DNA of 10,741 nucleotides from Actinomycetota bacterium (GTDB lineage Bacteria > Actinomycetota > Actinomycetes > S36-B12 > UBA5976). Made by a program: the position numbers and the translations under genes. Within the stretch, counting starts at the first letter, position 1, and each line of letters begins with the position of its first letter. Below are positions 1 through 6,263 of this stretch, piece by piece. Below the pieces are notes generated by a model. The model was not told the DNA's origin. It was given only the letters and a program-made list of their open reading frames with translations, and ran no database searches. The stretch lies in contig RFTO01000025.1 of assembly GCA_009923375.1 (NCBI GenBank), positions 1 to 10,741 on the forward strand, read 5' to 3'.

Positions 1-766
1 CCAGAGCCTCGATCGGCATCATCAGCTGCTCTTGCAGCATCGTCGCGTGCTCACTTGGCGGCAGTTCCAAACCTTCAGCATCCGGGTTGATCGCAGCGAC
101 CAAACCGAAGTAGTTGGTGAGGGTGCGGCCAGCCGAGGCAAACGCCGTGGCGGGAGTCATGGACTCCTTGGTCTCGACGATGACCTCGAGCTTGTCGAAG
201 TCGGTACGACCCTCGACACGAGTCGCTTCAACCTTGTACGAAACCTTCAACACGGGCGAATAGATCGAGTCGACCGGGATACGACCGATGTCGCTCGTTC
301 CGCGACCACCCTGAGCAGGCGCCGGCACGTAACCGCGGCCGCGCTCAACCTGGAACTCAATGTTGATATCAGCTTCGTCAGTCAGCGTGGCCAGGTGCAG
401 ACCTGGGTTGTGAACGCTGACGCCAGTTGGGCACTCGATGTCACCAGCAGTCACCGGACCAGCGCCAGTCTTGCGCAGGTACATGAGGCCGGCCTCGTCG
501 AAGTCGTTGGAGACAACGATGTTCTTGATGTTCAAGATGAACTCAACGATGTCCTCCACCATGCCGGGCACAGCGGTGAACTCGTGGAGCACGCCCTCCA
601 TGCGCAAGCTGGTGATAGCAGCACCTGGGATGGCCGACAACAGGGTGCGACGCAGCGAGTTGCCGAGGGTGTAACCAACACCTGGCTCCAGCGGCGACAC
701 TGTGAACTTAGAGCGACGGTCTGAGAGCTTCTCTTCTTTGACCTCTGGGTGGAACGAGATAAGCAC
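1..766 (-). CDS. rpoA: RNA polymerase subunit alpha, N-terminal part (3' end outside window)
   Basis: This is the alpha subunit of DNA-directed RNA polymerase, whose N-terminal domain dimerises and nucleates assembly of beta and beta'. The visible 255 codons begin MLISFHPEV and carry the alpha signature YTLGNSLRRTLLSAIPGA at about residues 32-49. GRIPVDSIYSPVLKVSYK, VEATRVEGRTDFDKL and ASAGRTLTNYFGL follow further on. Together they cover the N-terminal domain and the start of the linker; the C-terminal promoter- and activator-binding domain lies beyond base 1, since the family is usually about 330 residues. The start is a GTG at 764-766, preceded by an AAGGAAAGACA ribosome-binding stretch. 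It matches the MLI... start seen in other actinobacteria. It is the last visible gene of the alpha segment, separated from rpsD by an 83-base gap with a strong stem-loop. rplQ is expected next but is not in the window. Confidence 0.97.
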   Translation of the reverse strand, partial: MLISFHPEVKEEKLSDRRSKFTVSPLEPGVGYTLGNSLRRTLLSAIPGAAITSLRMEGVLHEFTAVPGMVEDIVEFILNIKNIVVSNDFDEAGLMYLRKTGAGPVTAGDIECPTGVSVHNPGLHLATLTDEADINIEFQVERGRGYVPAPAQGGRGTSDIGRIPVDSIYSPVLKVSYKVEATRVEGRTDFDKLEVIVETKESMTPATAFASAGRTLTNYFGLVAAINPDAEGLELPPSEHATMLQEQLMMPIEAL

Positions 767-849
767 TGTCTTTCCTTCCCGCGACGACCTCTATATGACA
801 TCGCGATTGTCATGCTGCCGGTTGCACATTGCAGCCGGCAGCGAAGGGA
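767..849 (-). promoter_or_regulatory. Structured rpsD-rpoA intergenic leader: stem-loop plus adjacent dyad
   Basis: In the transcript, GCTGCCGG (842-835) pairs perfectly with CCGGCAGC (821-814). Inside this, after one C-A mismatch, TGCA pairs with TGCA around a three-base loop, giving an 8+4 bp hairpin that begins seven bases after the rpsD stop. Directly next to it is a second perfect dyad, ATGACA (813-808) and TGTCAT (800-795), with a seven-base spacer. There is no U-tract after either, so this is not a classic intrinsic terminator. It could be an attenuator, an RNase processing or 3'-end stabilising element, or a regulator site that tunes RpoA output relative to ribosomal proteins. The base pairing is read directly; the function is inferred. 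Confidence 0.5.
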
Positions 850-1476
850 CTACTTGGAGTAAAGCTCGACGATCAGCTGCTCTTGCACGAGGGTGTCGAT
901 GTTGGCGCGAACTGGGACGTTGTGCACGAGCACACGCATACGGTTCGGCACGACCTCAATCCATGCGGGGCTGGTGTGATCGATCAATTCAGCCTGCGCA
1001 ACAAGGAACGGGGTCATCTCGCGGGAGTCACCGCGAACATCGATGATGTCGGTTGGGCTGACCTGGTAGGACGGAATGTCCACCTTCTTGCCGTTGACGA
1101 GGAAGTGGCCGTGGCGCACCAACTGGCGGGCCATGTCACGAGACTTGGCGAAACCAGCGCGGTAGACGACGTTGTCGAGGCGACGTTCCAGAAGGACCAG
1201 CAGGTTCTCACCGGTCTTGCCGGAGCGACGCTGAGCCTCGTGGTAGTAACCACGGAACTGCTTCTCGAGGACACCGTAGATACGTGCGCACTTCTGCTTC
1301 TCACGCATCTGCAGGAGGTACTCAGAATCCTTGGTACGACCGCGACCGTGCTGACCGGGAGGGTACGGACGGGATTCGATCGGACACTTCGGCGATTCGC
1401 ACTTCGCGCCCTTGAGGAAGAGCTTGACCTTCTCGCGGCGGCAACGCTTGCAATCCGCACCTGTATAACGAGCCAT
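850..1476 (-). CDS. rpsD: 30S ribosomal protein S4, zinc-finger form
   Basis: S4 is a primary 16S rRNA-binding protein that starts assembly of the small-subunit body, lies at the mRNA entry tunnel and affects decoding fidelity. The 208-residue product starts MARYTGADCKRCRRE. It has four cysteines placed for zinc binding (C9, C12, C26, C31), so it is the C+ type common in actinobacteria. The S4 RNA-binding domain lies at about residues 97-160 (ERRLDNVVYRAGFAKSRD, then RQLVRHGHFLVNGKKVDIP). The length is normal for the family. AAGGAG stands 10 bases upstream of the ATG. It follows rpsK by 23 bases. In E. coli S4 is the translational repressor of the alpha operon; whether that holds here is not shown. 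Confidence 0.98.
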   Translation of the reverse strand: MARYTGADCKRCRREKVKLFLKGAKCESPKCPIESRPYPPGQHGRGRTKDSEYLLQMREKQKCARIYGVLEKQFRGYYHEAQRRSGKTGENLLVLLERRLDNVVYRAGFAKSRDMARQLVRHGHFLVNGKKVDIPSYQVSPTDIIDVRGDSREMTPFLVAQAELIDHTSPAWIEVVPNRMRVLVHNVPVRANIDTLVQEQLIVELYSK

Positions 1477-1499
1477 AGTGGTGTGTCTCCTTCAGACTT

Positions 1500-1907
1500 T
1501 CAGACGCGCCGGCGCTTGGGCGGGCGGCAACCGTTGTGGGCGGCGGGGGTGACATCGGAGATCGAGCCGACCTCCAGGCCGGTGGCCTGCAGGGAGCGGA
1601 TCGCGGTCTCGCGGCCCGAACCTGGGCCCTTGACGAACACATCCACCTTGCGCATGCCGTGCTCCATCGCACGCTTGGCTGCAAGTTCAGCAGCCTGCTG
1701 TGCGGCGAATGGAGTCGACTTACGCGTGCCCTTGAAACCAACCTGGCCGGATGACGCCGAAGCGATCACAGCGCCGGTCGGGTCCGTGATGGACACGATG
1801 GTGTTATTGAAGGTGCTCTTGATGTGAGCATGCCCGTGGGCAATGTTCTTCTTCTCTTTACGGCGTGGCTTCTTAGCCGATGCCGCGGCACGAGTCTTGG
1901 GAGGCAT
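1500..1907 (-). CDS. rpsK: 30S ribosomal protein S11
   Basis: S11 sits on the platform of the 30S subunit next to the mRNA path near the E site. The product is 135 residues with a basic N-terminal tail (KKPRRKEKK) and the core IAHGHAHIKSTFNNTIVSI. FVKGPGSGRETAIRSLQA follows, and the protein ends GCRPPKRRRV. The start MPPKTRAAASAKK is typical for actinobacteria, and AAAAAGGAAAAGA just upstream is a clear ribosome-binding site. One departure is visible: the near-invariant segment PIPHNGCRPPK reads PAAHNGCRPPK here, encoded CCC GCC GCC CAC. The gene lies between rpsM (60-base gap) and rpsD (23-base gap). Confidence 0.98.
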   Translation of the reverse strand: MPPKTRAAASAKKPRRKEKKNIAHGHAHIKSTFNNTIVSITDPTGAVIASASSGQVGFKGTRKSTPFAAQQAAELAAKRAMEHGMRKVDVFVKGPGSGRETAIRSLQATGLEVGSISDVTPAAHNGCRPPKRRRV

Positions 1908-1938
1908 TCTTTTCCTTTTTAGTTCGAGGTCTTAGCTA

Positions 1939-1961
1939 CCCGCGTTGACGACGGGCGCGGG
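1939..1961 (-). other. Inverted repeat in rpsM-rpsK gap
   Basis: CCCGCG and CGCGGG form a perfect six-base-pair stem with an 11-base loop, starting a few bases after the rpsM stop codon and well before the rpsK ribosome-binding site. No U-tract follows. It may be an mRNA stabiliser or a weak attenuator; a chance GC-rich palindrome is possible. Confidence 0.3.
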
Positions 1962-1967
1962 GGTGGG

Positions 1968-2345
1968 TTACTTGCCGACCTTCTTCTTGCCGGCAACCGT
2001 CTTACGCGGACCCTTACGGGTACGCGCATTGGTGTGAGTGCGCTGACCGCGCACAGGCAGGCCGCGGCGGTGCCGAATGCCCTGGTAGGAACCAATCTCA
2101 ACCTTGCGACGGATATCTGCCTGAACCTCGCGGCGCAGGTCACCCTCGACCTTGAACTGGGCATCGATGCAGTCACGTAAAGGAACCAGCTGCTCATCGG
2201 TGAGGTCGCGGACGCGCAAGTCGCCGCTAATACCAGTGACAGCCAAGATCTCCTTGGCGCGGCTTCGGCCGATGCCGAAGATGTAAGTGAGTGCGATCTC
2301 GAGACGCTTATCGCGTGGAAGATCGACTCCGACGAGACGTGCCAT
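1968..2345 (-). CDS. rpsM: 30S ribosomal protein S13
   Basis: S13 lies in the head of the 30S subunit, contacts the P-site tRNA with its C-terminal tail and forms inter-subunit bridges with L5. The 125-residue product begins MARLVGVDLPRDKRLEIALTY. It has the helix-two-turn-helix region (IFGIGRSRAKEIL) near residues 22-34. The signature RREVQADIRRKVEIGSYQG is followed by RHRRGLPVRGQRTHTNARTRKG, and the tail is lysine-rich (KKKVGK). Length is normal. The ATG start is fixed by family homology; the nearest purine-rich sequence, AAAGGATGG, is rather far upstream, so initiation signals look weak. It is the first gene of the alpha segment, after a 174-base gap downstream of rpmJ. Confidence 0.98.
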   Translation of the reverse strand: MARLVGVDLPRDKRLEIALTYIFGIGRSRAKEILAVTGISGDLRVRDLTDEQLVPLRDCIDAQFKVEGDLRREVQADIRRKVEIGSYQGIRHRRGLPVRGQRTHTNARTRKGPRKTVAGKKKVGK

Positions 2346-2519
2346 GGGCGTTAAACCATCCTTTAGGTTGTCATCCGGGCGTGTGGAGCGTTGTCAATCC
2401 TTACCGCCTCGTAAGGTCCCCGGCGTTCCGGCCCAGGGGTGTCGTTCCGCAACGGGCACTACTGCTGCGGATGTCGGACAACGCTTTGTTTAGTTATGGG
2501 ACTAGCGAGATGCGAACAA
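2346..2519 (-). promoter_or_regulatory. Candidate alpha-segment leader (rpmJ-rpsM gap)
   Basis: This is the longest non-coding stretch of the window. In transcript sense it holds a CCTTAC/GTAAGG hairpin (2416-2399, six-base loop). Just upstream is a GC-rich element with CCGG/CCGG (2431-2420, four-base loop) inside alternative outer CCCC/GGGG arms (2439-2418). A TTGACA (2397-2392) follows the first hairpin, but no good TANNNT -10 is found 16-18 bases downstream, so a promoter is only possible. TGACAAC occurs twice, 23 bases apart (2396-2390 and 2373-2367). In E. coli the region before rpsM carries the S4 autoregulatory site; this gap is the natural place to look for an equivalent. Function is inferred. 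Confidence 0.4.
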
Positions 2520-2633
2520 TCAGCCTTGACGCTGCTTGTGACGCACGTTCTCACAAATCACCATGACTCGTCCGTGACGACGAATCACCTTGCACTTGTC
2601 GCAGATTGCCTTGACGCTCGGCTGGACCTTCAT
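2520..2633 (-). CDS. rpmJ: 50S ribosomal protein L36, zinc-binding (C+) form
   Basis: L36 is the smallest ribosomal protein, 37 residues here, and helps organise 23S rRNA in the large subunit. I read the frame directly: it begins MKVQPSVKAICDKCKVIRRH and ends VRHKQRQG before TGA. The zinc ligands C11, C14, C27 and H32 are all present, so this is the C+ form and not the zinc-independent paralogue. AGGAG lies nine bases upstream of the ATG. It follows infA by 39 bases, as is usual, and is followed by the 174-base gap before rpsM. Confidence 0.97.
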   Translation of the reverse strand: MKVQPSVKAICDKCKVIRRHGRVMVICENVRHKQRQG

Positions 2634-2672
2634 GTGCTGCTTCTCCTGCTGTTTCTGCTACTAGTGCAATGC

Positions 2673-2894
2673 TTACTTGTACCGGTAGACGATGCGTCCG
2701 CGGGTTAGGTCGTACGGCGATAGCTCCACGACGACACGGTCGTCGGGGAGGATACGGATGTAGTGCATCCGCATCTTGCCGCTGATGTGTGCAAGCACTT
2801 TGTGGCCGTTTTCAAGTTCGACTCGGAACATCGCGTTTGGCAATGCCTCCGTGATCGTGCCCTCAAGCTCGATCGCGCCTTCCTTTTTAGCCAT
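2673..2894 (-). CDS. infA: Translation initiation factor IF-1
   Basis: IF-1 binds the A site of the 30S subunit during initiation and aids IF-2 and IF-3. The product is 73 residues, close to the family norm. It is a single OB fold, beginning MAKKEGAIELEGTITEALPN, with FRVELENGHKVLAHISGKMR in the middle and the ending SPYDLTRGRIVYRYK. The start is set by the conserved MAKK. The ribosome-binding signal is poor: AAGGG lies about 15 bases upstream and only a GAG lies at a usual distance. The gene stands after a 151-base gap full of inverted repeats and ahead of rpmJ, so it may be controlled separately from map. Confidence 0.98.
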   Translation of the reverse strand: MAKKEGAIELEGTITEALPNAMFRVELENGHKVLAHISGKMRMHYIRILPDDRVVVELSPYDLTRGRIVYRYK

Positions 2895-3045
2895 ATGTAA
2901 GTGCTCGTACCCTTCGTTGGTGACCCGCAGTCACACCGGCAAGCCGGCGTTTGCGTCCTTTCGGCAGACATGCCGACAGGATGCGCCCGTTGGTAGGCGC
3001 AAAGGGAGAGGCTACCGCTAAGGCATTTCCCCTCACCACTCAGGG
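2895..3045 (-). promoter_or_regulatory. infA leader with four tandem stem-loops
   Basis: In the 151 bases between map and infA four inverted repeats occur in series in the transcript. TGCGCC/GGCGCA (3001-2982) has an eight-base loop. TCGGCA/TGCCGA (2976-2961) has a four-base loop. ACGCCGG/CCGGTGT (2950-2933) has a four-base loop and one G-U pair. GTGAC/GTCAC (2934-2920) has a five-base loop and shares two bases with the previous one, so the last two compete. The first three arms are otherwise perfect. I see no U-tract and no convincing -35/-10 pair. The stretch could end or attenuate map transcripts, be an RNA leader controlling infA, or be a processing site. Function is inferred. Confidence 0.45.
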
Positions 3046-3897
3046 TCAACCACGAGCTGATGCGGGGCTGGCAATGCCCATGCGCGCAAAGGTTGCCGCT
3101 CCCCCATCTGGGGCGGTCAAAACCCAGGGGCCCTCGTCGGTGATGGCGACAGAGTGCTCCCAGTGGGCGGCCCGGGAAGCATCAGAGGTGACAACAGTCC
3201 ACTGATCAGCCAGCACATCGGTATCAGCCGACCCGAAGGTGAGCATCGGCTCGATTGCCAGCGCCAGACCCGGCTTGAGCATCGGGCCACGGCCACCAGG
3301 GCCGTAATTCTCAACTGCGGGAGCCAAATGCATGGCAGTGCCGATGCCATGGCCGGTGTATTCCTCCAGGATGCCGTAATAGTGCGGCGCCTTGCGGACA
3401 ACCGCCTCAATAGCCGCGCCGATGTCTGTGAGCCTGGCGCCCACCTGGGCAGCAGCAAGCCCCGCCCACATGGAGTCCCGGGTCACAGCCGACAGTGCTA
3501 AATCTTCTTGTGTCGCAGCGGAGTCACCGCCGACGATCACTGTGACCGCACTGTCGCCATGCCATTGGGTGCCGCGCGAATCCAGGATGTAGGCACCGCA
3601 GTCGATGCTGATGATGTCGCCGTCACGCAGTGGTTTGTCGTTCGGAATTCCATGCACCACCTCGCTGTTAACGCTGGTGCAGATGACCGCGGGATAACCG
3701 TGGTAGCCGAGGAAGGACGGAAGTGCGTTATGGCGGCGAATGACGGCCTCAGCGATTGAGTTCAGCTGCGCGGTGGTGACTCCATCACCGACCTGCTCTG
3801 ACACTGCTGCGAGCGCCTCAGCGACAATCAAACCGGCTTTGCGCATCAGATCTAGTTGCGCCGGAGTCTTGATCTCTAGTGAGCTGCGCATGCGCAT
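3046..3897 (-). CDS. map: Methionine aminopeptidase, type I
   Basis: This cytosolic dinuclear-metal enzyme removes the initiator methionine from nascent proteins. With the chosen start it has 283 residues. The pita-bread fold signatures are present in order: H82 in VVHGIP; metal ligands D99 (SIDCGA), D115 (WHGD), H183 (GHGIG), E216 (AIEPM) and E247 (WEHS). All catalytic residues are therefore intact. Unusually, D99 and D115 are 16 residues apart instead of the 11 I know from E. coli and Streptomyces, an in-frame lengthening (YILDSRGTQ between DCGA and WHGD). Three ATG codons stand in a row (3903, 3900, 3897), and AAAGGG ends at 3906. The third gives the best spacing (eight bases), so I chose it; 3903 or 3891 are possible. 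It follows adk closely. Confidence 0.95.
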   Translation of the reverse strand: MRMRSSLEIKTPAQLDLMRKAGLIVAEALAAVSEQVGDGVTTAQLNSIAEAVIRRHNALPSFLGYHGYPAVICTSVNSEVVHGIPNDKPLRDGDIISIDCGAYILDSRGTQWHGDSAVTVIVGGDSAATQEDLALSAVTRDSMWAGLAAAQVGARLTDIGAAIEAVVRKAPHYYGILEEYTGHGIGTAMHLAPAVENYGPGGRGPMLKPGLALAIEPMLTFGSADTDVLADQWTVVTSDASRAAHWEHSVAITDEGPWVLTAPDGGAATFARMGIASPASARG

Positions 3898-3918
3898 CAT
3901 CATCGCCCTTTGCGCAGA

Positions 3919-4479
3919 TCAGGAAACAGCGGCAACCAAGCGCGACGTCACATCGGCGATGTCGCCGATGCCGTCCACCTGGCGCAGCAGATTGCGTTGG
4001 CCGTAGACCTCCAGCAAAGGTGCGGTCTCAGCGGCGTACACCTCAAGCCGGCGGCGGATAACCGTCGGGTCGTCATCGCTGCGACCTTGATCGGCTGCGC
4101 GCTTGACCATGCGCTGTAGCAAAACCTCAGGCTGTGCATGTAATTCAACGACAACATCCAGGCCGATCCCTGCATCAGCGAGCATCGCATCGAGTTCGGA
4201 GACCTGGGCGGTGGTGCGGGGGTAACCATCGAGGATGAAGCCGTTGACGGCATCTTCCCAAGTTAAGCGATCGCGCACCATCGCATTAGTGACGTCGTCA
4301 GGGACGTACTCGCCTTTGTCCATGTACTCCTGGGCTTTGCGGCCCAGCGGCGTTCCCTGCGAGACGTTCGCTCGGAAGATGTCACCGGTGGAGATGTGGG
4401 GAATCGACAAACGCTGCGCGAGCAATGCCGCCTGCGTTCCTTTGCCTGCCCCAGGCGGGCCCATGAGCAGGATGCGCAT
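3919..4479 (-). CDS. adk: Adenylate kinase, short-LID type
   Basis: It catalyses ATP + AMP = 2 ADP in the cytosol, keeping the adenylate pool in balance. The 186-residue product opens MRILLMGPPGAGKGTQ, with the P-loop at residues 7-15. The AMP-binding region is STGDIFRANV (30-39), and DGYPRT (84-89) carries the conserved R88. The LID is short (about residues 127-143, around GRSDDDP) and has no zinc cysteines, which explains why it is shorter than the 214-residue E. coli enzyme. Arginines 142-144 (IRRRLEVY) follow. Its ATG overlaps the secY TAA by one base (TAATG), which suggests translational coupling. secY-adk-map is a usual actinobacterial order. Confidence 0.98.
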   Translation of the reverse strand: MRILLMGPPGAGKGTQAALLAQRLSIPHISTGDIFRANVSQGTPLGRKAQEYMDKGEYVPDDVTNAMVRDRLTWEDAVNGFILDGYPRTTAQVSELDAMLADAGIGLDVVVELHAQPEVLLQRMVKRAADQGRSDDDPTVIRRRLEVYAAETAPLLEVYGQRNLLRQVDGIGDIADVTSRLVAAVS

Positions 4480-5783
4480 TAGCGCCAGATCCCCTCATAG
4501 TTGCGTTGTTGCAACTGGCTTTCGATCTGCTTGACCGTGTCCAAACCGACACCGACCATGATCAGCAGCGAGGTGCCACCAAAGAGGAACCGGCCGCTGA
4601 CATCCAGGGCGTTGTAGGCGACATATGGAACGGTGGCGATGGCCGCAAGGTACAGCGCACCAGGCAATGTGATGCGGTTCAGCACATAGCGCAGGTAGTC
4701 GCTGGTCGGCTTGCCAGCGCGAAGTCCGGGGATGAAGCCGCCGAACTTGCGCATGTCTTCGGCGGTGTCTTCTGGGTTGAAGGTGATGCCGACGTAGAAG
4801 TACGTGAAGAAGACGATGAGCGAGAAGTTGAAGATGAGATACATCGGGGCGCCCGAGGAGAAGTTCGCAGCAACCCACTGCGCGACAGCGTTTGTGGAGC
4901 CGCTCAACTGCACGAACAAGTTCGGCAGGTACAACAACGACGAGGCGAAGATGACGGGGATAACACCGGCTTGGTTGACCTTCAACGGGATGTAGGTCGA
5001 GGTGCCGCCAAATTCGCGGCGACCCACCATGCGCTTGGCATATTGAACCGGGATGCGGCGTTGCGCTTGTTCCACAAACACCACGAGAGCGATTGTCACC
5101 AAGCCGACAAGCAGGGTGAGACCAAGGACGATCTTGCCGTTAAGGCGGTAGATGTTCGCCAACTGGCTCGGGTAAGAAGAGATGATCGAGGTGAAGATCA
5201 GCAGGGACATGCCGTTGCCAACACCGCGGTCGGTGATGAGCTCGGCCAACCACATGACTCCTGCAGTACCGGCGACCATGACGACGAGCATCGACACCAA
5301 CACCATCGGCGACTGGTCAGGAACGATTGCTTCCTGGCAGCTCGGGAAGATGCGGCCCGAACGGGCGAGGGCGATGATGCCGACAGACTGCAAAATCGCC
5401 AGACCAATGGTGAGGTAACGGGTGTACTGAACGGTCTGCTTCTGACCCTGCGCGCCTTCCTTCTTCAAGGCTTCAAGGCGCGGGATCACCACCGTCAGCA
5501 ACTGAATGATGATGCTGGCGGTGATGTAAGGCATGATGCCGAGAGCGAACACGCTCAACTGCAGCAAGGCGCCACCGGAGAACATGTTGATCAAGCCGTA
5601 GAGCTGGTTGTCCGAAGCGCTCGCCGTGTCGATGCACTTCTGCACCGAGGCGTAACTCACTCCCGGGGTGGGGAGTAGCGAGCCGAAACGGAACAACGTG
5701 ATGATCAACAGCGTGAACAACAGCTTCTTGCGCAGGTCAGGCGTCTTGAACGCCGAACTCAGCGCGTTAAGCAGTCCATTCAT
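4479..5783 (-). CDS. secY: Preprotein translocase channel subunit SecY
   Basis: SecY forms the protein-conducting channel of the plasma membrane with SecE and SecG and works with SecA and the ribosome. The 434-residue product has the ten hydrophobic segments of the family. The first is at about residues 20-38, after the cytosolic start MNGLLNALSSAFKTPDLRKK, and the plug region lies near 60-75. Typical motifs are GIMPYITASIIIQLL (82-96), TDRGVGNGMSLLIF (184-197) and GVIPVIFASSLLYLP (273-287). The cytosolic C5 loop GFIPGLRAGKPTSDYL (349-364) carries the key arginine R355. The end is RNYEGIWR. GGAG lies seven bases before the ATG. It follows rplO by 38 bases and overlaps adk by one base. Confidence 0.98.
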   Translation of the reverse strand: MNGLLNALSSAFKTPDLRKKLLFTLLIITLFRFGSLLPTPGVSYASVQKCIDTASASDNQLYGLINMFSGGALLQLSVFALGIMPYITASIIIQLLTVVIPRLEALKKEGAQGQKQTVQYTRYLTIGLAILQSVGIIALARSGRIFPSCQEAIVPDQSPMVLVSMLVVMVAGTAGVMWLAELITDRGVGNGMSLLIFTSIISSYPSQLANIYRLNGKIVLGLTLLVGLVTIALVVFVEQAQRRIPVQYAKRMVGRREFGGTSTYIPLKVNQAGVIPVIFASSLLYLPNLFVQLSGSTNAVAQWVAANFSSGAPMYLIFNFSLIVFFTYFYVGITFNPEDTAEDMRKFGGFIPGLRAGKPTSDYLRYVLNRITLPGALYLAAIATVPYVAYNALDVSGRFLFGGTSLLIMVGVGLDTVKQIESQLQQRNYEGIWR

Positions 5784-5801
5784 GGTGAGTCTCCGATCGC
5801 A

Positions 5802-5816
5802 GCCGCACTAAGCGGC
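5802..5816 (-). other. Small stem-loop in rplO-secY gap
   Basis: GCCGC and GCGGC form a perfect five-base-pair stem around a five-base loop, a few bases after the rplO stop and before the secY ribosome-binding site. There is no U-tract. It may help set the boundary between the ribosomal-protein genes and secY, but it is short enough to be chance. Confidence 0.25.
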
Positions 5817-5821
5817 AGTCG

Positions 5822-6262
5822 TCACAGGGTAGTGGCGGTGCCGCCTGCCGCGGTGATCTTCTCGACCGCCGCCTTCGAGAACTTGTGAGCAGTGATGGTC
5901 ATAGAAACCGAGAGGTCTCCCTGGCCGAGGATCTTCACAAGCTCGCCGTCGTGCACAAGGCCCGCGGTGATGAGTGCGTCGACATCGATGACGCCGCCCT
6001 GCGGGAACACCTTGACCAACGTCGAGACGTTGATCGGCTGGTACTCCGTACGGAACGGGTTGGTGAATCCTTTGAGCTTCGGGGTGCGCATGTGCAGCGG
6101 AAGCTGCCCACCCTCAAAGCGTGCTGGCACCTGGTAACGAGCTTTCGTACCCTTGGTACCGCGGCCGGAGGTCTTACCCTTCGAGCCTTCTCCACGACCC
6201 ACACGGGTTCGTGGCGTCTTGGCGCCAGGCGCAGGACGCAGGTGGTGAACCTTAAGTGTCAT
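5822..6262 (-). CDS. rplO: 50S ribosomal protein L15
   Basis: L15 is a late-binding large-subunit protein with a long basic, glycine-rich N-terminal extension that threads into 23S rRNA. The product is 146 residues, beginning MTLKVHHLRPAPGAK. The extension GRGEGSKGKTSGRGTKGTKAR follows, then FEGGQLPLHMRTPKLKGF, and a globular C-terminal domain ends with GGTATTL. A TTG nine bases upstream is in frame, but it abuts the GAGGAGG ribosome-binding site. The ATG at 6262 has proper nine-base spacing and matches the family start. Only one base separates it from the rpmD stop. Confidence 0.97.
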   Translation of the reverse strand: MTLKVHHLRPAPGAKTPRTRVGRGEGSKGKTSGRGTKGTKARYQVPARFEGGQLPLHMRTPKLKGFTNPFRTEYQPINVSTLVKVFPQGGVIDVDALITAGLVHDGELVKILGQGDLSVSMTITAHKFSKAAVEKITAAGGTATTL

Positions 6263-6263
6263 G

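Noticed and set aside
32..724. 230-codon open frame on the plus strand
   Set aside because: Antisense to rpoA; the minus-strand frame is an unmistakable alpha subunit.
532..813. 93-codon minus-strand frame starting inside the rpoA leader
   Set aside because: It overlaps rpoA out of frame and its ATG falls in the dyad arm. There is no ribosome-binding site and the product is basic and low in complexity.
783..815. TATAGA-like -10 before rpoA
   Set aside because: No acceptable -35 is found 16-18 bases upstream, and the bases are part of the region just after the dyad; evidence is too thin for a promoter call.
829..1827. 332-codon open frame on the plus strand
   Set aside because: It is antisense across rpsD and rpsK, including their gap. 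Both are certain genes, and the plus-strand translation has no recognisable domain.
2367..2397. Possible sigma-70-like promoter before rpsM (TTGACA at 2397-2392)
   Set aside because: No TANNNT-like -10 stands at 16-18 bases; ATGACA is the nearest and is weak. I keep it only as a remark within the leader.
4506..5678. 390-codon open frame on the plus strand
   Set aside because: It lies wholly antisense to secY, resembles no protein I know, and is very rich in D, H, Q and R as expected from the reverse complement of a hydrophobic, codon-biased gene.
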